DNA of 64,000 nucleotides from Arthrobacter_D sp015752045 (GCF_015752045.1 NZ_JADOUS010000009.1:1-64000), one strand, 5' to 3'. Counted from the stretch's first letter, positions 5,697 through 15,195 are shown. Notes: generated from the letters alone by a model not told the origin. Numbers and translations: made by a program.

Positions 5697-8609
5697 GTGT
5701 CTATAGCAAATTCTCTTGAGCAGCACGCCCACAATCCGGAGCCCGCTCCCCAGGACCTGTCCCGGCTGATCGTCAAGGGTGCACGCGAACACAACCTGCG
5801 GAACGTCGATCTCGACCTCCCGCGCGACGCCATGATCGTCTTCACCGGCCTCTCCGGATCGGGCAAGTCCTCGCTCGCGTTCGACACCATCTTCGCGGAG
5901 GGACAGCGGCGCTACGTCGAATCGCTGTCCGCGTACGCACGGCAGTTCCTGGGGCAGGTGGACAAGCCCGACGTCGACTTCATCGAGGGCCTCTCGCCCG
6001 CGGTCTCGATCGACCAGAAGTCCACGAGCAAGAACCCCCGCTCCACCGTGGGCACGATCACGGAGATCTACGACTACATGCGCCTGCTGTGGGCGCGCGT
6101 CGGACGCCCGCACTGCCCGGTCTGCGGCGAGCCGGTGGCCAAGCAGACCCCGCAGCAGATCGTGGACCAGCTCCTCGAACTCGAGGAGGGGACGCGCTTC
6201 CAGGTCCTCGCGCCCGTGGTCCGGGCCCGCAAGGGCGAGTTCGTCGACCTCTTCCAGGAGCTCACGGCCAAGGGCTACTCGCGGGCCCGGGTGGACGGCA
6301 AGCTGATCCAGCTCAGCGATCCGCCCAAGCTGGGCAAGCAGTACAAGCACACCATCGAGGTCATCATCGACCGCCTCGTGGTGAAGAGCGGCATCCGGCA
6401 GCGCCTCACCGACTCCGTCGAGACGGCCCTCAAGCTCGCCGACGGCCGTGTCCTCGCCGAGTTCGTGGACCTTCCCGAGGACGACGCCAAGCGCCTGCAC
6501 GCCTTCTCCGAACACCTGGCCTGCCCCAACGAGCACCCGCTGGCCATCGACGAGGTCGAGCCGCGGTCCTTCTCGTTCAACAACCCCTTCGGTGCCTGCC
6601 CCGCCTGCACGGGCATCGGCACCAAGCTCGAGGTCGACGAGGAACTCGTGGTCCCCAACCCCGACCTCAGCCTCGCCGACGGCGCGATCGCGCCCTGGTC
6701 GCTCGGGACGGCGACCCTCGAGTACTGGACGCGGCTGCTCCAGGGCCTCGCCTCCGAGCTGAACTTCGACGTCACCACGCCCTGGCGCAAGCTGCCGGAC
6801 CGCGCCCGCGAGGCCGCGCTGTACGGCAAGGACCACAAGGTCGTCGTGCAGTACAAGAACCGGTTCGGCCGGGAGCGGAAGTACAGCACGGGCTTCGAGG
6901 GCGCCATCCAGTACATCCAGCGCAAGCACACGGAGACGGAGTCCGAGGCCTCGCGGGACCGCTACGAGGAGTACATGCGGGAGATCCCGTGCCCCACCTG
7001 CGGCGGCGCCCGGCTGAACCCGGCCTCGCTCTCGGTGCTGATCAACGGCCGCAACATCGCCGAGGTCTCCGCGATGCCGATGCGGGACTGCGCGGACTTC
7101 CTCGACAACCTCGTCCTGACCGGCCGCGAGGCCCAGATCGCCAACCAGGTGCTCAAGGAGATCCAGGCGCGCCTGACGTTCCTCCTCGACGTCGGACTCG
7201 AATACCTCAACCTCGAGCGAGCCTCCGGGACCCTGTCCGGTGGCGAGGCCCAGCGCATCCGCCTCGCCACCCAGATCGGCTCCGGCCTCGTCGGCGTGCT
7301 CTACGTCCTCGACGAGCCGTCCATCGGCCTGCACCAGCGCGACAACCGCCGGCTCATCGAGACGCTGACGCGCCTGCGGAACCTCGGCAACACGCTCATC
7401 GTCGTCGAGCACGACGAGGACACCATCGCCGAGGCGGACTGGATCGTGGACATCGGCCCGGGCGCGGGCGAGCACGGCGGCGAGGTGGTGCACTCCGGCC
7501 TCCTCGAGGACCTGCTCACCAACGAGAGGTCGCTGACCGGCGACTACCTCTCGGGGCGCCGGAAGATCGAGATCCCGAAGAAGCGCCGGAAGATCGACCG
7601 GTCACGCCAGCTGAAGGTGATCGGCGCCCGCGAGCACAACCTCACGAACGTCGACGCCACGATCCCCCTCGGGGTGCTCACCGCCGTCACCGGCGTCAGC
7701 GGGTCGGGCAAGTCGACCCTCGTCAACGACATCCTCTACAAGGTGCTCGCCAACAAGCTCAACGGAGCCAAGCAGGTGGCCGGGCGGCACAAGCGGATCG
7801 ACGGGCTGGAGCACCTCGACAAGGTCATCCACGTGGACCAGAGCCCCATCGGCCGCACCCCGCGCTCCAACCCCGCGACCTACACGGGCGTCTTCGACAA
7901 CATCCGGAAGCTCTTCGCCGAGACCACCGAGGCGAAGGTCCGCGGCTACCTGCCCGGGCGGTTCTCCTTCAACGTCAAGGGCGGCCGCTGCGAGGCGTGC
8001 TCCGGCGACGGCACGCTGAAGATCGAGATGAACTTCCTGCCCGACGTCTACGTCCCCTGCGAGGTGTGCCACGGGGCGCGGTACAACCGCGAGACGCTCG
8101 AGGTGCACTACAAGGGAAAGACCATCGCCGATGTCCTGAACATGCCGATCGAGGAAGGGGCCGAGTTCTTCGCGGCCTTCAGCCCGATCGCCCGGCACCT
8201 GAACACCCTCGTGGAGGTGGGCCTCGGCTACGTCCGGCTCGGACAGCCCGCCACCACGCTCTCCGGCGGCGAGGCGCAGCGCGTGAAACTCGCGAGCGAG
8301 CTGCAGAAGCGCTCCAACGGACGCAGCATCTACGTCCTCGACGAGCCGACCACCGGCCTGCACTTCGAGGATATCCGCAAGCTCCTGCTGGTGCTGCAGG
8401 GCCTCGTGGACAAGGGCAACACCGTCATCACGATCGAGCACAACCTCGACGTCATCAAGAGCGCGGACTGGGTGATCGACCTCGGGCCCGACGGCGGTTC
8501 CGGCGGCGGGCAGATCATCGCGACCGGGACGCCGGAGCAGGTCTCGAAGAACGAGCGCAGTTACACGGGCACGTTCCTGAAGGAACTCTTCGCCAAGGCC
8601 GCCGGGTAG
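5697..8609 (+). CDS. uvrA: UvrABC excinuclease subunit A
   Basis: UvrA is the damage-recognition ATPase of nucleotide excision repair; it dimerises, loads UvrB and is released. The 970-residue product has the family's full length. Two ABC modules are visible: Walker A GLSGSGKSS at residues 51-59 with signature LSGGEAQRI near 512, and GVSGSGKST near 665 with LSGGEAQRV near 855. Zinc-binding cysteine pairs are CPVCGEP (near 140), CPTCGGA (near 432) and CEACSGDG...CEVCHGA (764-791). The GTG start has no ribosome-binding site and fits a leaderless transcript under LexA control. uvrC follows three genes later; uvrB is not in the window. Confidence 0.97.
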   Translation: MSIANSLEQHAHNPEPAPQDLSRLIVKGAREHNLRNVDLDLPRDAMIVFTGLSGSGKSSLAFDTIFAEGQRRYVESLSAYARQFLGQVDKPDVDFIEGLSPAVSIDQKSTSKNPRSTVGTITEIYDYMRLLWARVGRPHCPVCGEPVAKQTPQQIVDQLLELEEGTRFQVLAPVVRARKGEFVDLFQELTAKGYSRARVDGKLIQLSDPPKLGKQYKHTIEVIIDRLVVKSGIRQRLTDSVETALKLADGRVLAEFVDLPEDDAKRLHAFSEHLACPNEHPLAIDEVEPRSFSFNNPFGACPACTGIGTKLEVDEELVVPNPDLSLADGAIAPWSLGTATLEYWTRLLQGLASELNFDVTTPWRKLPDRAREAALYGKDHKVVVQYKNRFGRERKYSTGFEGAIQYIQRKHTETESEASRDRYEEYMREIPCPTCGGARLNPASLSVLINGRNIAEVSAMPMRDCADFLDNLVLTGREAQIANQVLKEIQARLTFLLDVGLEYLNLERASGTLSGGEAQRIRLATQIGSGLVGVLYVLDEPSIGLHQRDNRRLIETLTRLRNLGNTLIVVEHDEDTIAEADWIVDIGPGAGEHGGEVVHSGLLEDLLTNERSLTGDYLSGRRKIEIPKKRRKIDRSRQLKVIGAREHNLTNVDATIPLGVLTAVTGVSGSGKSTLVNDILYKVLANKLNGAKQVAGRHKRIDGLEHLDKVIHVDQSPIGRTPRSNPATYTGVFDNIRKLFAETTEAKVRGYLPGRFSFNVKGGRCEACSGDGTLKIEMNFLPDVYVPCEVCHGARYNRETLEVHYKGKTIADVLNMPIEEGAEFFAAFSPIARHLNTLVEVGLGYVRLGQPATTLSGGEAQRVKLASELQKRSNGRSIYVLDEPTTGLHFEDIRKLLLVLQGLVDKGNTVITIEHNLDVIKSADWVIDLGPDGGSGGGQIIATGTPEQVSKNERSYTGTFLKELFAKAAG

Positions 8610-8701
8610 CGGCACTGCTATCGGTCCGGCGCCGGACGACCAGGGAAAGCAGGGATGACCCCTGCCCTCCGGTGCTATGGCAAGCTTGCCCGGTGGCAGA
8701 T

Positions 8702-9367
8702 ATGCGTTCGCTGATCCTCTTCGACCTCGACGGAACCCTCGTCGACCCGGCAGGAGCGATCACCGGAGGCATCAGTTCCGCCCTGCAGCACCACGGATTC
8801 CCCGTCCCGCCGGATGACGCGCTCCAGGCGATGATCGGGCCGTCCCTGGTCCACTCGCTGACCGCGACCGCCGGCGTGCCCGCCTCGCGGGTCCCCGACG
8901 TCGTCGCGACCTACCGCGCCGGCTACGTGGCCACCGGCATGTCCCGCAGCCGCCCCTACCCGGGGATCGATCGGTGCGTGGAAGCACTGCTCGACGGCGG
9001 TGCGACCGTCGCGGTCGCCACCCAGAAGCCCGAGTGGCTGGCCGAGGAACTCCTCGCCGTCCAGGGACTCCGGCACCTCTTCTCCTCCGTCCACGGCTCA
9101 CCGCGGGACGAGGCAGCGACGTCCGGAGGCAAGACCCCCATCATCCGGGCCGCCCTCGAGCACCACGGGTTCGACGCCGCCACCCCGGGTCGTGCCGTGA
9201 TGGTGGGCGACCGCCGCCATGACGTCGAGGGCGCCACGGCGAACGGACTGGCCTGCATCGGCGTCGCCTGGGGCTTCGCCGCGCCCGGCGAGCTGGAATC
9301 CGCCGGGGCGGCCGCCGTCGTCGGGTCCGCCGACGCGCTGCTGGAGGTGCTCCGTGGGCATCTATGA
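8702..9367 (+). CDS. HAD-superfamily hydrolase (phosphoglycolate phosphatase-like)
   Basis: The 221-residue HAD phosphatase has motif I LFDLDGTLVDP close to its N-terminus, motif II VAVATQK, motif III lysine in GGKTPII and motif IV VMVGDRRHDVEGA. The cap region between motifs I and II is the small helical type of Gph/PGP-like enzymes. The substrate is unknown; phosphoglycolate or a nucleotide phosphate is typical of the family. An in-frame GTG at 8693 is an alternative start. The last 14 bp overlap the start of the acyltransferase gene, so the two are probably translationally coupled. Confidence 0.85.
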   Translation: MRSLILFDLDGTLVDPAGAITGGISSALQHHGFPVPPDDALQAMIGPSLVHSLTATAGVPASRVPDVVATYRAGYVATGMSRSRPYPGIDRCVEALLDGGATVAVATQKPEWLAEELLAVQGLRHLFSSVHGSPRDEAATSGGKTPIIRAALEHHGFDAATPGRAVMVGDRRHDVEGATANGLACIGVAWGFAAPGELESAGAAAVVGSADALLEVLRGHL

Positions 9368-10022
9368 CCTGACCCGCAGCGCCACGCGCGGCCTGATCGC
9401 CGGCCTGTGTCGGCCCACCGTCGAAGGGCTCCGCAACGTGCCGGAGGACGGCCCGTTCATCGTCGCCCCGAACCACCTGTCCTTCCTCGACAGCGTCCTG
9501 GTGCAGGCCCTCATGCCCCGACCGGTGGCGTTCTTCGCGAAGGCCGAGTACTTCACCGGGACAGGGGTGAAGGGAGCCCTCATGAAAGGGTTCTTCGAAG
9601 GTGTGGGGTCCATCCCCGTCGAACGCGGCCAGCAGGCCGCGAGCGTGCAGGCGCTCAGGACGCTGCTGGACCTCCTCGAGCAGGGCGACGGCGTCGGCAT
9701 CTACCCGGAGGGGACCCGCTCGCGTGACGGGCGGCTGTACCGGGGGAGGACCGGCGTCGGCTGGCTCGCGCTGACCACCGGGGCGCCCGTGCTGCCCGTC
9801 GGCCTGATCGGCACCGACGCGCTGCAGCCGGCAGGCGGGAAGGGCCTCCGACCCCAGCACTTCACCCTGCGCATCGGGGAGCCGCTCGTCTTCGCGAAGA
9901 CCGGACCGGGACACCCGCTGCCCGCGCGCCGGAGCGCGACCGACGCCATCATGGACGGCATCGCCGCACTGACGGGCCAGGAGCGCGTGGGCTCCTACAA
10001 CCAGAGTCCCCCCGCGGAGTAG
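9354..10022 (+). CDS. plsC: 1-acyl-sn-glycerol-3-phosphate acyltransferase family protein
   Basis: The PlsC-type acyltransferase transfers an acyl chain to lysophosphatidate in membrane phospholipid synthesis. Its 222 residues carry the family blocks: APNHLSFLDS (NHxxxxD catalytic pair, near residue 37), an FFAKAEYF block, GSIPVERG, and IYPEGTRSRDG (EGTR substrate motif). The GTG start at 9354 is preceded by GGAGG and lies inside the 3' end of the HAD gene. Several PlsC paralogues are normal in these genomes, so the exact acceptor is uncertain. Confidence 0.85.
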   Translation: MGIYDLTRSATRGLIAGLCRPTVEGLRNVPEDGPFIVAPNHLSFLDSVLVQALMPRPVAFFAKAEYFTGTGVKGALMKGFFEGVGSIPVERGQQAASVQALRTLLDLLEQGDGVGIYPEGTRSRDGRLYRGRTGVGWLALTTGAPVLPVGLIGTDALQPAGGKGLRPQHFTLRIGEPLVFAKTGPGHPLPARRSATDAIMDGIAALTGQERVGSYNQSPPAE

Positions 10023-10104
10023 CGCGTCCGCCGATCGGTCGTGCGGCCCGTCAGCGGTGAGCGGAACGCCGGGCTCCGGGTGGGGTGGTGTCACCGCCCG
10101 GCCC

Positions 10105-10110
10105 TAGGAT
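10105..10110 (+). promoter_or_regulatory. -10 element of the uvrC promoter (leaderless)
   Basis: TAGGAT is followed by seven bases and the GTG at 10118. The conserved protein begins at that GTG. The spacing implies a leaderless mRNA. No SOS box is seen near it, unlike uvrA. Confidence 0.45.
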
Positions 10111-10117
10111 GAAGGAC

Positions 10118-12154
10118 GTGGCGAACCCAGTAACCTACCGGCCGAAGACAGGCGAGATCCCCGTCGACCCGGGCGTCTACCGCTTCCGCGACGAGCATGG
10201 CCGGGTCATCTATGTGGGCAAGGCCAAGAACCTCCGCTCGCGCCTGAATTCCTATTTCGCCAGCCCCCAGGGTCTGCTGGCCAAGACGCGCCGCATGGTG
10301 TTCACCGCGGCGAGCGTCGAGTGGACCGTCGTCGGGAGCGAGCTCGAGGCGCTGCAGCTCGAGTACACGTGGATCAAGGAGTTCAATCCGCAGTTCAACG
10401 TGATGTTCCGCGACGACAAGTCCTACCCCTACCTGGCCGTGACCATGGGGGAGAAGTACCCGCGCGTGCAGGTCATGCGCGGTGACAAGAAGAAGGACAC
10501 GCGCTACTTCGGGCCGTTCTACCCCGCGAAGGCCATCCGCGAGACCGTGGACACGATGCTCCGCGTCTTCCCGGTCCGTACCTGCAGCACCGGGGTGTTC
10601 AAGCGCGCGGAACGCTCCGGCCGCCCCTGCCTCCTCGGGTACATCGACAAGTGCTCGGCGCCGTGTGTGGGGCGCATCAGCCCGGAGGACCACAAGGCCC
10701 TCGCCGGCGAGTTCTGCGACTTCATGTCCGGGGAGGCGAAGAAGTTCATCGCCGGCCTGGAGCGGAAGATGGGCGAGGCGGTCGCCGAACTGGACTACGA
10801 GTCCGCGGCCCGCCTCCGTGACGACATCGCCGCCCTCCGCCGGGTCTTCGAACGCAACACCGTCGTCCTCAGCGAGGACACCGACGCCGACATCTTCGCC
10901 CTCAAGGAGGACGACCTGGAGGCCGCGGCCCAGGTCTTCCACGTCCGTGGCGGCCGCATCAGGGGCCAGCGCGGCTGGGTCGTGGAGAAGGTCGAGGACA
11001 TGGACACCTCGGACCTCGTGGAGCACCTGCTGCAGCAGGTGTACGGCGAGGGCAGCGGCAGCAACGAACAGATCCCGCGCGAGGTCCTCGTGCCGGTCCT
11101 GCCCAGCAACGAGGACCAGATGACCGAGTGGCTGCGGGGCCTGCGCGGCTCCCGGGTCGAGGTGAGGGTGCCGCAGCGCGGGGACAAGGCCACCCTCATG
11201 GGCACCGTCGAGCAGAATGCCGCGGACGCCCTGCGCCTGCACAAGAGCCGCCGGGCCGGCGACATCACCACGCGGTCCGCCGCACTGCAGGAGCTGCAGG
11301 AGGCGCTCGACCTGCCCCAGCCGCTGATGCGCATCGAGTGCTTCGACATCTCGCACGTGCAGGGCACCAACGTGGTCGCGTCCATGGTGGTCGTCGAGGA
11401 CGGCCTCCCGCGGAAGTCCGAGTACCGCAAGTTCTCCATCACGGGCGACGCCGCACGGGACGACACCGCGTCCATGTACGACGTCATCTACCGCCGCTTC
11501 CGCAACTACCTCGTCGGGAAGGCCGGGGCGCCGCGTGACGCCGCCGCCCCCGACCCGGACGTCGACCCGGTCGACGACGCCGCGTCCGTCCTCGAGCACC
11601 CCGACGTCGACGACCGGGGCGAGCCCATCCGGGACACGACGACGGCGATCACGCGCAACCGGTTCGCCTACCCGCCGAACCTCGTCGTCGTCGACGGCGG
11701 CCCGCCCCAGGTGGCGGCCGCCGGCCGTGCGCTGCAGGACCTCGGGATCGACGACGTCTTCGTGGTCGGTCTCGCGAAGCGGCTGGAGGAGGTCTGGGTC
11801 CCGGACAGCGAGTTCCCGGTCGTCCTGCCGCGGGCGTCGGAGGGGCTGTTCCTGCTGCAGCGCATCCGCGACGAGGCGCACCGCTTCGCCATCACGTTCC
11901 ACCGCCAGAAGCGCGGGAAGTCCATGACGGCGTCGGCGCTCGACGAGGTCGCCGGGCTGGGACCAGCCAAGCGCAAGGCCCTGCTCAAGCACTTCGGGTC
12001 GGTCAAGAAGATCCGTGCCGCCACGGTCGACGAGCTCGTCGGGGTCCCGGGCGTCGGCCCCGCCCTCGCCCGGACGATCCGCACGTCGCTCACGACGGAC
12101 GAGGCAGCCGCCCCGGCCGTGAACATGGCCACGGGCGAGATCGTCGAGGATTAG
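10118..12154 (+). CDS. uvrC: UvrABC excinuclease subunit C
   Basis: UvrC makes the dual incisions around a lesion bound by UvrB. The 678-residue product has the N-terminal GIY-YIG nuclease (DPGVYRF and VIYVGKAKNLRSRL, residues 18-42), the UVR domain that binds UvrB (near 217-244), the RNase H-like C-terminal nuclease (IECFDISHVQGT, NLVVVDGGPPQ) and tandem helix-hairpin-helix motifs (near 613-658). An acidic, low-complexity insertion of about 50 residues separates the RNase H segments near 470-520. GTG at 10118 is preferred over upstream starts because homology begins there. Confidence 0.96.
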   Translation: MANPVTYRPKTGEIPVDPGVYRFRDEHGRVIYVGKAKNLRSRLNSYFASPQGLLAKTRRMVFTAASVEWTVVGSELEALQLEYTWIKEFNPQFNVMFRDDKSYPYLAVTMGEKYPRVQVMRGDKKKDTRYFGPFYPAKAIRETVDTMLRVFPVRTCSTGVFKRAERSGRPCLLGYIDKCSAPCVGRISPEDHKALAGEFCDFMSGEAKKFIAGLERKMGEAVAELDYESAARLRDDIAALRRVFERNTVVLSEDTDADIFALKEDDLEAAAQVFHVRGGRIRGQRGWVVEKVEDMDTSDLVEHLLQQVYGEGSGSNEQIPREVLVPVLPSNEDQMTEWLRGLRGSRVEVRVPQRGDKATLMGTVEQNAADALRLHKSRRAGDITTRSAALQELQEALDLPQPLMRIECFDISHVQGTNVVASMVVVEDGLPRKSEYRKFSITGDAARDDTASMYDVIYRRFRNYLVGKAGAPRDAAAPDPDVDPVDDAASVLEHPDVDDRGEPIRDTTTAITRNRFAYPPNLVVVDGGPPQVAAAGRALQDLGIDDVFVVGLAKRLEEVWVPDSEFPVVLPRASEGLFLLQRIRDEAHRFAITFHRQKRGKSMTASALDEVAGLGPAKRKALLKHFGSVKKIRAATVDELVGVPGVGPALARTIRTSLTTDEAAAPAVNMATGEIVED

Positions 12155-12190
12155 CTAGGCTGAAGGCACGGCGGCCAGTCGTGCCGCCGG

Positions 12191-12216
12191 GAATGCACAC
12201 ACGTGAATGCACACAC
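12191..12216 (+). repeat. Tandem 12-bp direct repeat in the rapZ leader
   Basis: GAATGCACACAC occurs at 12191-12202 and again at 12205-12216, two bases apart, 54 bp before rapZ. A TAGGCT hexamer at 12157-12162 could be the -10 of a promoter, which would place the repeats in the 5' untranslated leader. Function unknown. Confidence 0.45.
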
Positions 12217-12269
12217 CAGGGAACGCCGGACCACCGGGAGCCCCGTCGAGCCGGAACGGATCCATCACG

Positions 12270-13169
12270 ATGACTGAGGCCATGAGCCTGACGCCGGTCA
12301 AACCCACCGAGTCCGAACTGCTGGTGGTGACCGGTATGTCGGGCGCCGGCCGGAGCACGGCCGCCAACGCGCTCGAGGACCACGGCTGGTACGTCGTCGA
12401 GAACCTCCCGCCCCAGATGCTCACCACCCTGACGGAGCTCGTGGCGCGCACACCGCAGTCGATCCCGAAGCTGGCGGTCGTCGTCGACGTGCGCGGCAAG
12501 GAGCTCTTCAGCGACATCAAGGCGTCGCTGGACGCACTCCGGGCCGCGGGCGTCCACCACCGCGTCCTGTTCCTGGACGCCGACGACGACGTCCTGGTGC
12601 GGCGCTTCGAGCAGGGCCGCAGACCGCACCCCCTGCAGGGCGACGGCAGGATCCTGGACGGCATCGCCGCCGAGCGCGAGGTCCTGAAGGAGCTCAAGCA
12701 CTCGTCCGACGTCGTGGTCGACACGACCAAGCTGAACGTGCATGCCCTCGCCACCACCGTGACGGAGCTGTTCTCCGATGCCGGTCCCATCGTGCTGCGC
12801 CTCAACGTCATGAGCTTCGGCTTCAAGTACGGGCTCCCCGTGGACGCCAACTACGTGGCCGACGTGCGCTTCATCCCGAATCCGCACTGGGTGCCGGCAT
12901 TGCGCCCCCAGACGGGCCTCGACGCACCGGTGCGCGAGTACGTGCTCGGCGCGCAGGGCGCGGGGGACTTCATCGACCGGTACGTGAACGCCCTGGTCCC
13001 CGTCCTGGACGGGTACCGCCGTGAGAACAAGCACTACGCGACCATCGCCGTCGGCTGCACCGGCGGGAAGCACCGCTCGGTGGCCGTGACGGAGGAGATG
13101 GCCCAGCGGCTCGCGCAACTGCCCGGCGTGCAGGTCTCGGCCCACCACCGCGACCTCGGGCGTGAGTAG
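12270..13169 (+). CDS. rapZ: RNase adapter protein RapZ / nucleotide-binding protein YvcJ
   Basis: RapZ-type P-loop protein of 299 residues. Walker A is GMSGAGRST at residues 22-30. The C-terminal domain carries the conserved FGFKYGLPVDAN, RFIPNPHW and GCTGGKHRSV segments. In Escherichia coli RapZ controls glucosamine-6-phosphate synthase through small RNAs; in actinobacteria the role is not settled. The ATG at 12270 is used because the family homology begins shortly after. The stop overlaps the GTG of yvcK by one base, and rapZ-yvcK-whiA is a conserved actinobacterial unit. Confidence 0.92.
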   Translation: MTEAMSLTPVKPTESELLVVTGMSGAGRSTAANALEDHGWYVVENLPPQMLTTLTELVARTPQSIPKLAVVVDVRGKELFSDIKASLDALRAAGVHHRVLFLDADDDVLVRRFEQGRRPHPLQGDGRILDGIAAEREVLKELKHSSDVVVDTTKLNVHALATTVTELFSDAGPIVLRLNVMSFGFKYGLPVDANYVADVRFIPNPHWVPALRPQTGLDAPVREYVLGAQGAGDFIDRYVNALVPVLDGYRRENKHYATIAVGCTGGKHRSVAVTEEMAQRLAQLPGVQVSAHHRDLGRE

Positions 13170-14194
13170 TGGCGGTGATCTCCGGACCGCTGCCGCTCGT
13201 CCCGCCGGCCGCGCGCCGCTCGGGTGAGGGCCAGGGCGCGGGTCCCTCGGTCGTCGCCCTCGGGGGCGGCCACGGGCTCTCGGCGTCCCTGTCGGCGCTG
13301 CGGCTGCTGACGCAGGACCTGACCGCGATCGTGACGGTGGCCGACGACGGCGGATCCTCCGGGCGGCTGCGGCGCGAACTCGGGGTGCTGCCCCCGGGCG
13401 ACCTGCGGATGGCGCTGGCGGCCCTGTGCGACGACACCGACTGGGGACGCACCTGGCGTGACGTCATGCAGCACCGCTTCTCCTCCAGGAACGGTACGGA
13501 GGGATCGCTCAACGACCACGCCATGGGGAACCTCCTGATCGTCACGCTGTGGGAGCTGCTCGGCGACCCCGTCGCCGGCCTGCAGTGGGCGGGCGCGCTG
13601 CTCGGTGCGCGCGGCCGCGTCCTGCCCATGGCGAGCGTGCCCCTGACCATCGAGGGCGACGTGCTGAGCGAGGTCGGCGGGTCGCTGCGCGTCACGACGG
13701 TGTCCGGGCAGGCGAAGCTCGCGGTCGCCGCGGACACCGGCAACGTGAGCAACGTACGGCTGGTCCCCGACGACGCCCCGGCGTGCCAGGACGCCCTGGA
13801 GGCGGTCGAGCTGGCCGACTGGATCGTCCTCGGGCCCGGCTCCTGGTACACCTCGGTCCTGCCGCACCTGCTCCTGCCGGAACTGCGGGACGCACTGTGC
13901 CGCACCTCCGCCCGGCGGTGCCTCACCATGAACCTGAGCAACGACACCCGGGAGACCCTGGGCATGAGCGCCATCGACCACCTCACCGTGATCTCGCGGT
14001 ACGCGCCGGAGCTGACGGTCGACGTCGTTCTCGTGGACCCCTCGGTGGTGGCGGACCGGAGGGAGTTCGAGAGAGCCGTCGCCGGGATGGGCGGGCGCGC
14101 CGTCTTCGGTAGAGTGGGAGTTTCGACCGGCAAACCCGTGCATGATCCGCTGCGGCTGGCGACGTCCTACAACGACATGTTCGGGGAGATCTAG
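13169..14194 (+). CDS. yvcK: Gluconeogenesis/cell-shape factor YvcK (2-phospho-L-lactate transferase-like)
   Basis: The 341-residue protein belongs to the YvcK/CofD-like family. It has the nucleotide-sugar binding start VALGGGHGLSASL near residue 29-41, TVADDGGSSGRLR, LPPGDLRMAL and GSLNDHAMGNL, all typical. In Bacillus subtilis YvcK binds UDP-GlcNAc and is needed for growth on gluconeogenic carbon; its mycobacterial homologue CuvA acts in wall synthesis. The first 25 residues are a poorly conserved Pro/Gly-rich extension. The GTG start overlaps the rapZ stop, so coupled translation is likely. Confidence 0.92.
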   Translation: MAVISGPLPLVPPAARRSGEGQGAGPSVVALGGGHGLSASLSALRLLTQDLTAIVTVADDGGSSGRLRRELGVLPPGDLRMALAALCDDTDWGRTWRDVMQHRFSSRNGTEGSLNDHAMGNLLIVTLWELLGDPVAGLQWAGALLGARGRVLPMASVPLTIEGDVLSEVGGSLRVTTVSGQAKLAVAADTGNVSNVRLVPDDAPACQDALEAVELADWIVLGPGSWYTSVLPHLLLPELRDALCRTSARRCLTMNLSNDTRETLGMSAIDHLTVISRYAPELTVDVVLVDPSVVADRREFERAVAGMGGRAVFGRVGVSTGKPVHDPLRLATSYNDMFGEI

Positions 14195-14204
14195 GAGTGT
14201 ATCT

Positions 14205-15185
14205 GTGGCCCTGACCGCCGACGTCAAAGAGGAGCTGTCGCACCTCGACGTCAAGAAGTCCTCGGTGCGCAAGGCCGAGGTGTCCGCGCTGCTGAGATTC
14301 GCCGGGGGACTCCATATCATCTCCGGCAGGATCGTCATCGAGGCCGAGGTGGACCTCGCGTCCACGGCCCGCCGGCTGCGCGCCGCCATCGCCGAGGTGT
14401 ACGGCCACAACAGCGAGATCATCGTCGTGACCGGTGGCGGCCTCAAGCGTGGCAACCGCTACGTGGTGCGGGTGGTCCGCGACGGCGAGTCCCTCGCCCG
14501 CCAGACCGGGCTGCTCGACAGCCGGGGCCGGCCCGTCCGCGGCCTCCCGTCCGCCGTCGTCAACGGTTCGACGGCGGACGCCGAGGCGGTCTGGCGCGGT
14601 GCGTTCCTGGCCCGCGGGTCCCTGACCGAGCCGGGACGGTCCTCGTCGCTGGAGGTCACGTGCCCGGGACCGGAATCGGCCCTCGCCCTCGTGGGAGCGG
14701 CCCGCCGGCTCGACATCGCGGCGAAGGCCCGCGAGGTGCGTGGCGTCGACCGCGTGGTCATCCGCGACGGCGACACCATCGCCGCCCTCCTGACCCGCAT
14801 GGGCGCCCACGATGCCCTCATGGTGTGGGAGGAGCGGCGCATGCGCAAGGAGGTCCGCGCCACCGCCAACCGCCTTGCCAACTTCGACGACGCCAACCTG
14901 CGCCGCTCGGCCCAGGCCGCCGTCGCCGCCGGGGCCCGCGTGGAGCGCGCCCTGGAGATCCTCGGGGAGGGCGTCCCCGACCACCTGCGCTACGCGGGCG
15001 AGTTGCGGGTGGCCCACAAGCAGGCGAGCCTCGACGAACTCGGCCGGCTCGCGGACCCCCCGATGACCAAGGACGCGATCGCCGGCCGGATCCGCCGCCT
15101 GCTCGCGATGGCGGACAAGAGGGCCTCGGACATCGGGATCCCGGGCACCGATGCGAATGTGACCGCGGACATGCTCGACGAGTGA
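14205..15185 (+). CDS. whiA: DNA-binding protein WhiA (sporulation/cell-division regulator)
   Basis: WhiA combines an N-terminal LAGLIDADG-like domain with a C-terminal helix-turn-helix. In Streptomyces it controls sporulation septation with WhiB, but it is kept in non-sporulating actinobacteria. The 326-residue product shows ALTADVKEELSHL at the start, RFAGGLHII, GRPVRGLPSAV, GAFLARGS and the C-terminal LGRLADPPMTKDAIAGRIRR HTH region. The GTG at 14205 has TAGGAG eight bases upstream. It is the last gene of the rapZ-yvcK-whiA unit. Confidence 0.95.
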   Translation: MALTADVKEELSHLDVKKSSVRKAEVSALLRFAGGLHIISGRIVIEAEVDLASTARRLRAAIAEVYGHNSEIIVVTGGGLKRGNRYVVRVVRDGESLARQTGLLDSRGRPVRGLPSAVVNGSTADAEAVWRGAFLARGSLTEPGRSSSLEVTCPGPESALALVGAARRLDIAAKAREVRGVDRVVIRDGDTIAALLTRMGAHDALMVWEERRMRKEVRATANRLANFDDANLRRSAQAAVAAGARVERALEILGEGVPDHLRYAGELRVAHKQASLDELGRLADPPMTKDAIAGRIRRLLAMADKRASDIGIPGTDANVTADMLDE

Positions 15186-15195
15186 GTTGAGTGCA

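Noticed and set aside
5682..7493. 603-codon minus-strand frame antisense to uvrA
   Set aside because: It mirrors the codon pattern of uvrA, is rich in Val/Leu/Asp/Gly repeats typical of GC-rich shadow frames, and matches no family.
6089..8692. Arg/Pro-rich plus-strand frame overlapping uvrA and running into the HAD gene
   Set aside because: Only the last 220 residues are real protein (the HAD hydrolase); the rest is out of frame with uvrA.
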